From NCBI GenBank assembly GCA_009761415.1, contig QUOL01000010.1, positions 1 to 64,000 of the forward strand: a stretch of 64,000 nucleotides of DNA, written 5' to 3'. The stretch's first letter is position 1. Each line of letters opens with the position of its first letter. The notes below the pieces were generated by a model that saw nothing but the letters and a program-made list of their open reading frames with translations, ran no database searches and was not told the DNA's origin. The DNA comes from Sarcomyxa edulis (taxonomy: Eukaryota > Basidiomycota > Agaricomycetes > Agaricales > Mycenaceae). Positions 36,594-48,557 of this stretch are shown here, piece by piece. A program made the translations under genes and the position numbers.

Positions 36594-38527
36594 ATGAAGG
36601 TAAGTCTGCTTCCCCGGTTCTAAACTTTCGAGGTACTTGACCTTTGATATACAGATTGCCGTTGAAGGATGTTGTCACGGTGAACTCGACGCCATATACC
36701 GCGAGATCGAGAATCTTGAAGCCAAAAACAAGTACCAGGTCGAGCTTCTGCTCATTTGTGGTGACTTCCAAGCTATACGGAACCATCGCGACCTACAGTG
36801 CATGGCCGTTCCAGATAAATACAAGCGGTTAGGGGAATTTCACAAGTAGGTACGAAGCGGATGTTGTTCAAACAACTAGGGAATCTAATGCGCATATGAC
36901 AGGTATTACACTGGAGAGAAGGTGGCACCGATACTGACTATCGTTATTGGGGGAAATCATGAAGCATCGAATTACATGTGGGAGCTGTGAGTGGTGCATC
37001 ATGGTTCACTAGATATGGCTCTCATTAGTTCAAAGGTATCACGGAGGATGGCTCGCTCCCAATATTTACTTTCTAGGTCATGCAGGCTGCGTTCAGGTCA
37101 ATGGAATCCGTATAGCAGGAGCGTCAGGAATATTCAACGCTCCTCATTTCCCACTGGGTGCGTCACATATCTATTCTCTGCGACGCCTGTACCGACCAAT
37201 AAATAGGCAGCTACGAAAAGGTACCGTACGATCGTTCCGCCGTTCGAAGTATCTACCATACGCGTGAATACTCGATTCGCAAGTTATCTTTGGTAGGTCT
37301 TGCCTTCGGTCAATCATCGTGTATTCTCGGTCTCACATCTTTCCTGCACCCTAGTTATCATCGCCACCCATATTTCTCTCGCACGATTGGCCGCAGTCAA
37401 TCGAACAACATGGCGATCTCCAAGGTCTCCTTCGAAGCAAACCTTTCTTCCGCACCGATATACAAACGGGCAACCTTGGATCTCCACCGCTCATGGGTTT
37501 ATTGAGAACGCTGAAACCGCAATGGTGGTTCTCCGCGCATTTGCATGTGAAATTTGAGGCGACCGTAGTTCATAGCGATCCTGTCGAAGCCATTGTCCCT
37601 GCGGCGGGTCAGAACCCTGATGAGATCACGATTGACGACGACGAGTTCGAGGAAGGGAAAGCGGAGGAATCGACGGATGCTGCGATGGCAGTAGACCACT
37701 CTGAGTCTGTCACAAAAAATCCCGATGAGATTATATTGGACGATGAAGAAGAAGACGTGATCGTGCCTCCACCTCCATCTCGTCCACAAGAACGTCGGTC
37801 AACCAAGTTCCTCGCCCTCGACAAATGTCTCCCGAGACGAAAATTCCTCGAGGTCTGTACCCTCACTTTTTCGCCTCTTGTATCCATTTTCTAATCTGTT
37901 CTGCAGGTGGTGGACGTACCCATCCCGGCTGAACTATTGCCATTGAACGTACAATCTGGAGCCAGACGATGGCCCACGCTCACCTTCGATCCAGAGTGGC
38001 TAGCGATCACGCGCGCGTTCCATCCGTGGTTATCAACCACGCGATCACAGTCACCTTTCCCTGACGAGGCTAAAGCGCGGGCAATGGTACAAGAAGAACT
38101 AGAGTGGGTCAATAATAACATCAAGGGAAAAAACGACAAGAAGGGGCTTGGGATGCCCATCAAAGACTGTCAAAAGTTCGTCCTCACGGCTCCAGGACCA
38201 GGCGCTGAAGGAAAGGCCAAAAACGAACAACGTATGCCGCCGTTCATTGCTAACTTGCTATATTCTACATCCATTGACGCACGGTCCTTTTCTTTTCTTT
38301 TTCGTCTCTCTCTAGCTCCGTGGTACACGAATCCACAGACGGAAGCTTTCTGCAACATGCTCCAACTTGAGAACAAGATCAATCCGCCACCTGCCGGAGT
38401 CATTCCACGCCACTCGACACCGCCAGCAGTAGCCTTGCTGTCTCAGGATGTCGAGAACGGGGATAACGCTGCGGTTATCCCACGCGGCGAAGACGAAGAA
38501 GTAGAAGTAGAACACGCGGATATATGA
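36594..38527 (+). CDS. DBR1: Lariat debranching enzyme DBR1
   Basis: Eight exons (36594-36599, 36655-36845, 36903-36986, 37036-37157, 37207-37292, 37355-37852, 37907-38231, 38316-38527) give 507 residues. DBR1 hydrolyses the 2'-5' bond of excised intron lariats in the nucleus. Signature motifs are all present: [15 protein letters not shown] (metal-binding start), [46 protein letters not shown] and FSAHLHVKF. The C-terminal half holds a long acidic insert (about residues 230-285) and the fungal C-terminal domain with [11 protein letters not shown]. The start is a two-codon exon (ATG AAG), common for this gene, chosen because the family starts M-K-I-A-V. An in-frame upstream ATG exists but would add an unlikely basic tail. 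Intact. Confidence 0.95.
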
Positions 38528-40941
38528 GTATGAGGGAGGTTCTTGATGTGTCTGTTTGGTTCGTCTGCCTTGTTTTTCCGGTTTCTTGTCTTATTTTTAG
38601 GATCGGATACGCAGGGGCCTGTTGAAAATATATGTCGGTGAGTGAGAGCTCGTTTTGTCCATGATAGAGGTCGAATGTGACTTGGGATCATAGGATACTT
38701 TTCATGTTCGCAATTGCTCGTTCCGTTTCTCCATCCGGCCTCAACTCGAGACTCAAGGATCTTTTTGTCCGCATCCGCCCCATTCTGATATGTTCATCAT
38801 CGACGTTGGATCTCGTTTCGGGCCTCGTTCGTTCTTTCGTTCTGTTTGGCATCACTGTCAGCGGCGATAAGCAACAACAAGTGCAGTACTTGTTTATCAT
38901 GAACGGCGCGATGTCGGTACCGCTGGCAGATGGGATCAAAACAAGAGACTTCCGGTACATATGGCGAAACTATCTCCTCTCTCACGAGCGCCTGCCTGCC
39001 CTCCCATAGCTATGATCACACTTAAAATCCTTACTTTGAGGAACCCGGCGGAGAGGCCTGGTTGGATGGTCAGTTGGTTGATTAGTTGGGGTGCCTGTGC
39101 TCAAGCTTCACGATCGACAGCATCGTACAAAAATACTGGTAATCCCCATTGTCGGATGACCTTGCCAGGTGGTGCTTGACTTTCCCAGCTCAACTCAATC
39201 AGAACTTGAAGATTCGAAGCTGAAGCGCTGAAAACTCAGCCGGCCGCCATACCAGCTCGTGAGGTTTCGCCATCCATCGATATCATGATCAGAAAAAAGA
39301 AAAGGAAAAAGGGACAAGACGTTTCAGGAACCATCGGAACTCAACGTGTACGGGAAATCAGATCGATCGGATTTTTTTGATACCGATATGTAAGGGTAAC
39401 CCCTTCCGACGCGTGGGTGTGTGTGGTGTGAAAGCCTAAGGTTGTGGAGGATATCGATCCGGGATCACTCATACTGGATCACATCGGTATCTCGCTGAGT
39501 ACGGTGCTTGTAGGTAATGTAAAACGCCTATGCAATTTCTGAGTCCTTCGTGTCTCTGACGGTGGACTGCTTACTAGTTCTCGGGCAGGAAAGCTCGATA
39601 GCTCATTGGCACGTTCCTCGTGAGTACATATCATTAAAGACTAGATGGATTTGGATGACCATGTCCTTGTCGTCGAATTTGGCAACCTTTGAAATGCATC
39701 CGAGAAATTTATGCGGGACCACTGCGGGCGGGACCATGGAACCATCCAAGTTTTGCCTCCGAGAGCTACTTTCGCGCTCGTCATGATGGATATACACCGG
39801 TACCAGCGCTCCGTGAGCAGCAAGATCTCCTTCACTCTGGGAGAAAGTATCATGTAGCTTCGTCTTCGTCGCACATGCATGGCTCCAAATGTAAGGCAGT
39901 CGTGGTCGAGGCTCAAGCTCAAGCTCGAGGTCAAACGTTTGCTGGACGGGATGCACCTGCGCATGCGAGCAGACTGTCAGAGTACATGGAACAGGCTATC
40001 CGTGCTCCCCGGTGGTGGTCTGCCATTGGCTGGTGGGATGGAGTTCCGGTCATGGTGAGATTCTTTGCAGCTAAGTATGTACCAGCGATAGCATCCAGGT
40101 AGGATTATTCGGGAGAGTACACGAGTAAGTCTCGACTTTTGCAAAGTACGCGTCCTTGTTCTTGGAGGGGTTTGCGAGGAGTAACCTGGGCACGCGCCTG
40201 ATCGATGAATTCCGTTCCGTCCTCTCAAAGACCGGATGATATCCTTTGGACTCGTTCCGTTGACAGTATACCGACAACCGTGTCCTTTGGGCTGTCCTCG
40301 ACAATCAGGGCAGTATGCACATATGTATGAGTATGTACGATAAGTCCGCGTTCTTTGGTGCCTGTAAGTAGGTACCGGTATGCCTCGATCTCATTTTACC
40401 CTCTCCAGGATGTGGGGGAGGTATACAACATTCGGAACCGAAATAGGCATGCGTACGCGTACGAGGAGGCGAGGGTATGCCAGAATCAGGCAAGAACGAT
40501 CCGAGGTGTGATGGACGTGATAAATCGACCTTGTTGGGAATAAAGACTGAGATGGCCGAGGCAGGCCGATCAAAAAGATTGGAATGGACTTGTGATGAAA
40601 AGGCAGGATGAATGGCAAAAGAACGAGCGAACATCCATGTACGAACATACTTTTTGACGGCTCTGAAACGCGAGTGCGAGTAAGAGGAAGCGAAGCAAAG
40701 AAGGAGCAGGAGCAGGAGGAGCACATTGGGTATGCCACTTGTGCCACTCGACTGCCCTTGTACTAGTAGAGACCTGGTGCCACGTAGCACACCTCTCCTC
40801 CTCGAGCGCTCCTCCTCATCCCCCCTCCCTCCTCCTCCTCCTCTTCTTGAAACATTTTTTAGATAGCGGAGCCGTGCCTTTCGGGTGAATATAGATCTGG
40901 CCCTGACCCAAAAGAGTGGTGTGTGCCTTAATTGAGAGGTT
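38528..40941. other. Long intergenic region, no gene supported
   Basis: These 2.4 kb contain plus-strand open frames at 38677-39009 and 39689-40102 and a minus frame at 40305-41033, none with a motif. Purine-rich and CTCCTC runs near 40760-40860 suggest the core promoter and 5' leader of the C2H2 gene. A decayed gene at 39.5-40.1 kb cannot be excluded. Confidence 0.35.
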
Positions 40942-41025
40942 ATGGTATCAGGTCGAATCAGGCACCTTATAGAAGAACGATCTCTTTCTCGCCCTTTTCC
41001 CTTCCAGGGCACACTTTCCATCTTC

Positions 41026-43428
41026 ATGGACAACCAAAAGTCCCCTGATCAACACATCCCCCCTGATCACGACCAGCAACACCAAGAGAACAGCATCTCT
41101 CTCTCTCTCGACTCAAATAACCGTAATCCGGCCAATCCCGACAACGAGATGGCCACCCTCGTCGCCCACAATCACCCCCAGAACATGCCTGGCACATCCC
41201 AGCAACAATCCCAACAGTCTCAGGGCATTAACAAGCGTTATCGCCCTGCACCCGCAAAGACTTTTCAATGCAGAGGTTACGGTGAATGTCGTATGGTTTT
41301 TTCTCGGAGCGAACATCTCGCGAGGCACATCAGGTCCGTCTCTCAAAAAAAACTCTATCAAGTCTGTAAACCTCATGTCGCGGTTAGAAAACACACTGGA
41401 GAACGTCCTTTTACTTGTCATTGCGGTAAACAATTTTCACGCCTGGATAATCTGCGCCAGCACGCACAGACGGTCCATGCAGACAAGCAGGAACAGAACG
41501 AACGCATGATGCGCGATTTGACCTCTCTTCATGCCACTATGGCAGCTGCTAACAAGGCAGGTCATCCTCGCGGCGGGGGGACATCCGGAGGAAGACGGGG
41601 CAACAATGCACTCGCATCTGTCAGTCCTGTCGAAGCTTCTACCTCTGATAACATGAATCTCGTCAAGCAGGAAGACGACATGTCCTCGCTTCCCATGCAT
41701 CACCAGAGACCTGGAACGAGCACTGGATATGAGGGGGACCACAACGGTATCATCTACCAGGGAACAACCACCTGGCACGTCCAGACTTCAGACATGGATC
41801 GTCCAACTTCACGCCCGACGAACAGCCATTCCTTTCGTGACCCCGGCCAGTCCTTTCTTGTCCCCTCTACAGCCACTTCTTCATCAAGCTCCCATTCCTT
41901 TCTCCCCTTCTCCTCCACATTCAACTTCAGTCTCCCCGACCCAACAGCAGCAACAGCAGCACCAAATGCAACAGGCGCAGGCGCAGGCCGGCCAGGATCC
42001 GGATCTGGATCTGGCGACTCGTATCCACGATCACTCCCACCTCTCTCTGCAGTCGTCTCCGCTGCCATCCCCTCACAATCTCATCCCCATGCCCATCCCC
42101 ATTTCTTCACCCACTCACAACAACAACACCCACCCCCACACCCACAGTCCTCTCAACACGTACTTCCCTTTCCAACCTCCTCCTCCTTCCGACGACCGTC
42201 CACAGCCACTCGCCCAGGCACAGCTCCAGCATCATACTACTCATCAAAGCCTGCTTACAATGGAGGACCTGGATTGGTCTCTCGCTCAGAATTACCATTC
42301 CACTTACACCGCGGCCCCATCGACCGCGACATGGGATACTCAACAGCAGCAGCAGCAGGCGGGTCAAGCTATGATACAGGCGACGTCGTCCCACCTTCTC
42401 CCACTTCAGGGTACGACTCACCTTTTTCCTTCCACCCACCACCACCGCCAGCAGCAGCCTTCACCTCCGACGCATCAGCAGCGACGGCAGCATCGCCGCC
42501 CAGCTCACGTAAACGATCTTTCGCGGGACCAGACGGTCCAGGCGATGCATCCTCCCCCGGCTACCACTTCCCCGGCAGTAACGTCGGCGGCAGCGGTAAT
42601 AACAACAACAGCGGCAACAACAACAACAACAACAGTGGTGGCAACAACGGAGAATACGACTACGGCTCGGAATCTCGACCCCAATCTCGCCGTCTCTCCG
42701 TCATGGAACTCTGCAATGACCCATCCCCGTCAGATGCAAATGCAGGAATTGGCGCATTTTTACCATCCTTATCCGCCTCAGCACGTTCACGGCCCACCAC
42801 GTCGTCAGGACTCGGAATCATTACGTCCACTTCAACCCTCGCCATCTCTGACGATCGGGATCGGGGGGATCGAACAGTTGCAGGCTCTGCAGTATTCGCA
42901 AGAACTTCATCGTCAGCAGCAGGCGCAGTTAAGGCAACAGCAGGAGGAACAGGAACGGGAACGGGAACGGGAGCACCATCAGCAGCGGGCAAGGGAGGAG
43001 CAGGCAAGGAGGAGTTCGGAGGAGGCGGAGTATCTTCAGCAGCTCGCCGCGGCGTTCCACCAACAGCAGCAGCAACATCATCATCAACAGCAGCAACAGC
43101 AGCAACAACAACAACAGGCGTATTATCACCTTACAGACGATCAGCGCTCTCCCATTCACCCTCACTTTCGCCTCCAGCAGCAACAGCATCATATAGTCCA
43201 CGATCACCGGCAGCAGCAGCATCTTCCCCTTCCTTCGCCGCCGCTCGTCGATCCCCTGTCGAATTACAACAACGGTACCAACAGTCAGCATCCCCAGATG
43301 CATTACGTCGAGGCGGGGGATCTGGACCTGGATCAACAGGCAGTGGGGAATCGAACCAGCAGCACGATCAAGTTCGAATCACCGTCGTTTCTTCACACTC
43401 CCCCGGTGCTTATGGAATGAGGGTGTGA
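41026..43428 (+). CDS. C2H2 zinc-finger transcription factor
   Basis: Two exons (41026-41333, 41388-43428) give 782 residues. Two adjacent fingers are read: [20 protein letters not shown] and, after the linker [26 protein letters not shown] with VH. The second uses a CxC pair, as seen in this fungal group. [12 protein letters not shown] follows. A later conserved docking-like motif, [10 protein letters not shown], confirms that this frame is the coding one. Most of the rest is Ser/Ala/Gly/Pro/Asn low-complexity sequence, expected to be disordered. The start at 41026 ([10 protein letters not shown]) is preferred over in-frame 40942 because the residues before it resemble leader. The single 54-nt intron has no stop and keeps frame, and falls inside finger 1. 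A second long frame overlaps the 3' two thirds. DNA target unknown. Confidence 0.88.
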   Translation: MDNQKSPDQHIPPDHDQQHQENSISLSLDSNNRNPANPDNEMATLVAHNHPQNMPGTSQQQSQQSQGINKRYRPAPAKTFQCRGYGECRMVFSRSEHLARHIRSVSQKKLYQVCKPHVAVRKHTGERPFTCHCGKQFSRLDNLRQHAQTVHADKQEQNERMMRDLTSLHATMAAANKAGHPRGGGTSGGRRGNNALASVSPVEASTSDNMNLVKQEDDMSSLPMHHQRPGTSTGYEGDHNGIIYQGTTTWHVQTSDMDRPTSRPTNSHSFRDPGQSFLVPSTATSSSSSHSFLPFSSTFNFSLPDPTAATAAPNATGAGAGRPGSGSGSGDSYPRSLPPLSAVVSAAIPSQSHPHAHPHFFTHSQQQHPPPHPQSSQHVLPFPTSSSFRRPSTATRPGTAPASYYSSKPAYNGGPGLVSRSELPFHLHRGPIDRDMGYSTAAAAGGSSYDTGDVVPPSPTSGYDSPFSFHPPPPPAAAFTSDASAATAASPPSSRKRSFAGPDGPGDASSPGYHFPGSNVGGSGNNNNSGNNNNNNSGGNNGEYDYGSESRPQSRRLSVMELCNDPSPSDANAGIGAFLPSLSASARSRPTTSSGLGIITSTSTLAISDDRDRGDRTVAGSAVFARTSSSAAGAVKATAGGTGTGTGTGAPSAAGKGGAGKEEFGGGGVSSAARRGVPPTAAATSSSTAATAATTTTGVLSPYRRSALSHSPSLSPPAATASYSPRSPAAAASSPSFAAARRSPVELQQRYQQSASPDALRRGGGSGPGSTGSGESNQQHDQVRITVVSSHSPGAYGMRV

Positions 43429-44477
43429 CGGCGACGCTTTAACATCCTTTCCACCCTCCTATGCGTTATTTCGTTCGTTCGGTTCATGAGGACTGTTTTC
43501 GTTTCTTTTGTTCTCTAGGAAAAAGGGGATTGGGGTAACGTCGCTTTATGCCCAATGTGAACGGTTGTTTTTCCCCTTCTTTTTCGTCTTTTGCCTTTCG
43601 TCGTTCACCTTGCCACTCTAACCCATGCCTCTATACCTCACCCTTTCTAATCAACAATTTCTGACCGTTACTTTCTTTTTGATCCTCCCTCCATGCACAC
43701 ACTCTATGGGATATCATTAATGAATATATACCTGTTTCTTCAGTATTATATACTTAATAATCTGTACCTTCGTGTTCGTACATAACCCTCTCTTTTCGAA
43801 TTCGCTTCTTCGCTCGTTATTTTTTCCCCGAATTTTTCCCTGGCTCTATATCTATCTCAAGTCCGTGGATACATCCACAGGCGGACTCTATATCATCATA
43901 TATAACCTCTATACATAAAATCAACCCAATACCATGTCCTTTTACTGGTCCTTCCATTGTCGCGGTTTCTGTCATCTTATAGACAAGAATACACCTCAAG
44001 AACATGACAGGGCGAATTACGAAAAGTCTATATGTAAGATCTGTAACGACACGACGAAGTTTATCACGAATCACTTGTATCACCCTCACTGGATGAGGTC
44101 TCCAGGCGTGGCCTCTTCCGTTCTGCACATCTTGAAGTCGTAGACGCACTCCCAGGTGAGAACGAACAGATCCTGTACAAGACACAAAGAGGAGATCTGG
44201 CGAGCACTCCCTTCCTCTGTTGGTCGAACGGTGCCTTGACGGAAAACCTGGGGAACGAGTTCCTGTTGTCCTCGCTGGTGAACCAGACTTTCCTCTACAC
44301 CAGATGGGCCGAGGTCAAAGCAGTAATTGGTCTCAGCTACAGCAGGACGAACGAGAGAAATTGTCATCTATAGGCTTTTTGGACTTGGATGTTCGACGTC
44401 GGATAACTTTCAAATAAATATTTCGATCTTTCGATGATCTAACTTTCTGGATTGAACGCCACACTGGTCTCTCTCAG
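43429..44477. other. 3' UTR and intergenic, no gene recognised
   Basis: The first 400 bp are T-rich and fit a 3' UTR. Short open frames on both strands (plus 43934-44143, minus 43817-44367) lack motifs; the minus ones could be two exons of a small unknown protein. Confidence 0.35.
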
Positions 44478-46161
44478 ATGCATTCCTGCCTCAAGATCCC
44501 CGAAATCCTCAGCATAATCTTTGGATTCGCGTACAACGATGCCGAAGGGCAAGACCAGACCTCCTCTAATAATCGCACAGTATTAGCATCTGCGTTGACA
44601 TGCCGCTGGAACCCGCATTGGATCTCCTTTGGGAAGTGCAATCCGATATCATTCCGCTACTGAGGTGTTTCCCGTCTGAGATATACGAATATGAATTGGA
44701 CGGGGAAAAGACTAAACAATTCGTGCGTCATCTTTCTTCTGTTCTCTTATGAGGTGCTCTAACGAGGCTCCTGAAGAATTTCGTGAGGCCCCCTATGCCC
44801 CTTGATTGGATTCGCGTTCAGCACCATGCTCGGAGAATAAAACAGCTCGGACTTCCGAGAGGAAGTAATATTCCAGGTGTAGACTACACAACCGCCGAAA
44901 CATACCAGATTCTCGCGCTCCATCGACCGACGCTCTTGATATTGATACTACCTCATCTCCAATACCTCGGTTGTTCGGATAATGAGATGCAGAACCACAT
45001 CAGTATGTTTCTGAGCCCGAAAATAATCGAAGTCTCCATCAAGTGGGACCCGTCGATGGGTACGGATGAGCATGTCGCCAATCTGCTTAATTCGATAAAG
45101 GTGTATTCTCCTAACATTTGGAGATTAAGGATCAATCTAGACGAGTGGGAGGAACTCTGGAATTGTTGTCCTGACATCCCTGATAGTTCTTTCCAACTAC
45201 CTCGCCTTCGACTTTTCGACGGCGAACTACTATACTTGAAGGAGAACTCGCTCATCCAACTTGCAGCACTCCCATCTCTTACTCATCTCAAAACACGAAC
45301 TTCGATTGACCCCCCTACCGATATTTCGAAATACAAGGGTCCGCCATTTCCTTCCCTTACCGATTTGGATATGTGCATGCAGGATGCTGAACACTTCGAT
45401 TCGCTTATGCAAGTCGTCAGCTCCCCTCGCCTATCCACAATTGACCTATGTCTTGAAATCCTCCCAAAAGCGGACGACCTCCATCAGGCGTTCAAAACGT
45501 TAGGTGAACATGCCTCCAAAACGAGCATCGTATCGATATCCGTTCAGACCTATCAAGAAGAAGAGATGATCATCTCGACTCCAAGTTACTCACTCGTTCC
45601 GGCCAACATGCACCCGTTGTTTTTGTTGACAAATCTCGTAGACGTCAAACTCAGACTCCCTTGTCTCTATAAATTGACAGACGATGTTCTGGGGGAGATG
45701 GCGACTGCATGGCCTCGCCTCGTGTCATTGGATGTAGCACCGAGCACCTGGGACGACGACAATAACCTGCTGTCGCAACTCTCGATAGCCTCATTCCTTT
45801 CGCAGATCGTTGTCCATGCCTAAAGAGCTTGAGACTTATCGTAGATGGCCAGAAAGGACACCCAGACTTGAAATCGAAATACACCAGTAGCAGCAAACTA
45901 GAATCCCTGCATCTCGAATACTCCCCCATCAATAGCGGCAACGACGGTATTATCGCTGCATTTCTATCTGCTAACTTCCCTGACCTCAAATTCATCACTG
46001 CCTCTGGACAAAAGACTCCTTGTTGGGCCCGCGTCGCAGAGCTCGTGAGGCTCTTCAATAAGGTCCGTTATTTTGAGAGGGAGTTGGCCGTAGAGGCTAT
46101 CAGACAAGACCGGGCTTCCCTCGTGAAATATGTGGATTGTGAGTGGCTTGCTGTAGATTGA
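44478..46161 (+). pseudogene. F-box/LRR-like gene with two frameshifts
   Basis: Exon 1 starts MHSCLKIPEILSIIFGFAY and reaches LASALTCR, where a small deletion (about 8 nt, expected AFSE region) shifts the frame. EPALDLLWEVQSDIIPLLRCFPSEIYEYE follows in another frame. After the intron (GTGCGTCATC donor) exon 2 reads NFVRPPMPLDWIRVQHHARRIKQLGL and continues with leucine-rich sequence to SIASFLSQ at about 45800. A second frame change there is needed to reach RCPCLKSLRLIVDG and the C-terminus ending CEWLAVD. Everything else is well preserved, so it is a young pseudogene, unless both shifts are assembly errors. It is the only F-box locus of the cluster on the plus strand. Confidence 0.8.
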
Positions 46162-46483
46162 CACTTCGATATTCTCAACGTCGCCGAATTATAGGGCATC
46201 TCATCAACCGTCGCCAACTTTGACTGATTTCATAACAGGAAACTGGGGATCATGTTGTAGGAATGAATTATGTATATGATTTAGAGATTTCGAATATAAT
46301 CGTATTGTAATCAATATACAACTGTGCAAGCTACGGAGGCTACAAGCGGCGTCGCGCTACGAAGCCAACTCAAGGACTCGATGGCAATATGTAGGAAACT
46401 CGGGAGGTCGCAACTGACTGATATAAAACCGAGACATCTCTTCATCAGAGCATTATATGGAACAGGCTACGCCGAGATTTCTC
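46162..46483. other. Short convergent intergenic gap
   Basis: Between two F-box loci that converge. It should hold both 3' UTRs. Nothing else seen. Confidence 0.45.
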
Positions 46484-48203
46484 TCAAACGGATCCTCCGT
46501 CTTGGCCTTCGGTTCCACCGCCTCCCTCATCGTCGACCACATCCATATCTCCGTCTTCACTTTCAGAGTCACTTTCGACCGCTTCCTTATGGTCCCGCTC
46601 CTGGTATCGGGCTTTGGCGAAATACGATATCAACCGGCCGACCTCCCTCCATCGTGTGTGCCTTTTTGTCTGAACAGGATCATTCCCGCCTTCGAGACTG
46701 TTGATATGGGGTCTACCAAAAAGGTCCGATAGTAAGAGTGCCACTTGAGGGGCATATGTAATGGGTGAGTTCCCGACATCCAAAGTTTCGAGTTCAATAG
46801 AATATCCTTCGGATGGTCTCTTTGAAGCCTCGACTTCTAATGTGTCAAAAGCAAGCGAGAGATTAGTGAGGTCTCTGCAATGCTTGATCAAGGAGAGGAG
46901 CCCGACGGGAGTGACTTTGATGCTATCCAAACGTCCCGACGGCGGCAGAAGATTCAATAATTCTACCTTTGGCCAAGCTTCTGCCATGGATTTAATCAGT
47001 TCGTCGTCTATGCTGTAACAGCAAGCTATGCTGATTTCGAGTGAGTCGATAAAACACAAGGCGAGAAGAGGACGGAAGGTGTGGGTGGTGATTGTATAAA
47101 GATGCCCTGTCACCGGAACTGCAGATGCAGTTAGCGATGTCTTCACAATCACGTGTGACAGCACCAAATGAGATGGGTGGTGGGCCAAGGAAGAGAAAAA
47201 GTCTCGTAGCAGAGACGCTTTGGGCACCTCATCTAGAGTCACATCAACAAGCCATAGTTCTTTGGATGTGATGACCCTCATCAAAGATACAACATTTTGT
47301 AGATCTTTCGTCTTGATCTCGATACGAGCCAGTGCTGGAAACCCAGCCCAAAATAGCTGAGTCCCTAGATCGGAAGTAAGGACGAAACGCAGATCCTGGA
47401 GATCTGGGAGTTTGGAAAGAACGGAAAGAGTGTGTTGCGTCAAGCAGAATGGAATGCAGTGGAGAATCTGGAGGCGAGGTAGTGAGGAGAGAAGCTCCGA
47501 AAACTGGGTGTCGATCGTAATAGCGATGTTTCGTTGGATGTGGGTCATCTTGAGAGCTTTGAGAGAAGGGGATTGGTGCTTTAAAGAAGTAAAAAGGTGA
47601 CCGATGTGCACTTGGTGTTCCAAATCGATGTCCAACACGAGTTCGTTAAGCATGGGACCGAGAAGGATGTGGATGTAGGCTAGCATGTCGATGGATGCGC
47701 AACCTAACGATCTAATTTGAGGGAGAATTGTGGTTGTAGGTCGGTATATACTGAGAATCTTGTACACCGCCATGTCTACGTCGAAGGGGATGGCCTCTTC
47801 GGCGTAAACGCTCAGTTCCTTAATGCGACGAGCGTAGAACATGACGCGGTCCCAGTCTGGAGGCATGGGCGGCTCTTTGAATGTCTGATGAAAGGATTAG
47901 TGATTTAGGACACCAGACAGCTGGTAGCAAGCGTACAAATATGGTCTCTTTGAGGCATGTCGCATCTCTAGGTCGGAGTTCGTAGATATTGGACGGAAAA
48001 CACGAAAGAAGTGGTGTCAAAGTCGATTGGAAATACCATAAAGCGTCCAGACATGGTTCATTGAACGCGCGACATGTCAGTGCGAGTGCAAGAACAGTCT
48101 TTTTGGATTCAGGACAATATAACGACGAGGGTTCTAGATTGCGGGCGAATACCGCGATCATAGCCACAACTTCAGGTATGCATAGACATTTGTGCATTTT
48201 CAA
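46484..48203 (-). CDS. F-box/LRR-like protein, intact
   Basis: Exon 1 (47937-48203) gives 89 residues: MHKCLCIPEVVAMIAVFA, ALALTCRAFNEPCLDALWY, LLSCFPSNIYELR. Intron 47885-47936 (52 nt). Exon 2 (46484-47884) starts TFKEPPMPPDWDRVMFYARRIKEL and runs through LRR-like repeats to an acidic, Gly-rich tail; 555 residues in all. Exon 1 length (267 nt) and intron position equal those of the MITE-interrupted sibling, so these are true paralogues. The first 45 residues are the F-box-like part, the rest the presumed target-binding surface. It is the only apparently functional member of this subfamily here. Confidence 0.85.
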
Positions 48204-48557
48204 GGCCTAGAATAGTCAATATACCTCAGAATACTGGCGTTGCAATGTCGAAGAAGAACGGAACTTGAACGTTTGAACTTGGAAGAAATGGTTCTACTTT
48301 TGGCCACTCCGGATTTGGTTTCAAAGGCGGTGACAAGCCGAATATCCGTTGCCACTCAGCAGACATGCCTCCGATGACCCTTTTGCTGAAGTTGCACTGA
48401 TCTCTTGGCGTCGGCAGACACACTTTTTTGGTACTTGCAAAAGCCAAAAAAATAAATTATCAATACAACGGACGATCGAGCACAATACATGAATGAAAGC
48501 ATGAAAAACACGACGGACTAAATACGTATGCAAGCCTCGGTTAAGCCTCGACTGAAA
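48204..48557. other. Intergenic gap, nothing seen
   Basis: It lies upstream of the F-box start and downstream of the large gene stop. Minus-strand frames have no motif. Confidence 0.4.

Noticed and set aside
42929..43336. Leucine-rich minus-strand ORF as a membrane protein
   Set aside because: It is the reverse of CAG/CAA-type repeats in the C2H2 gene, which give poly-Leu and poly-Met on the complement.
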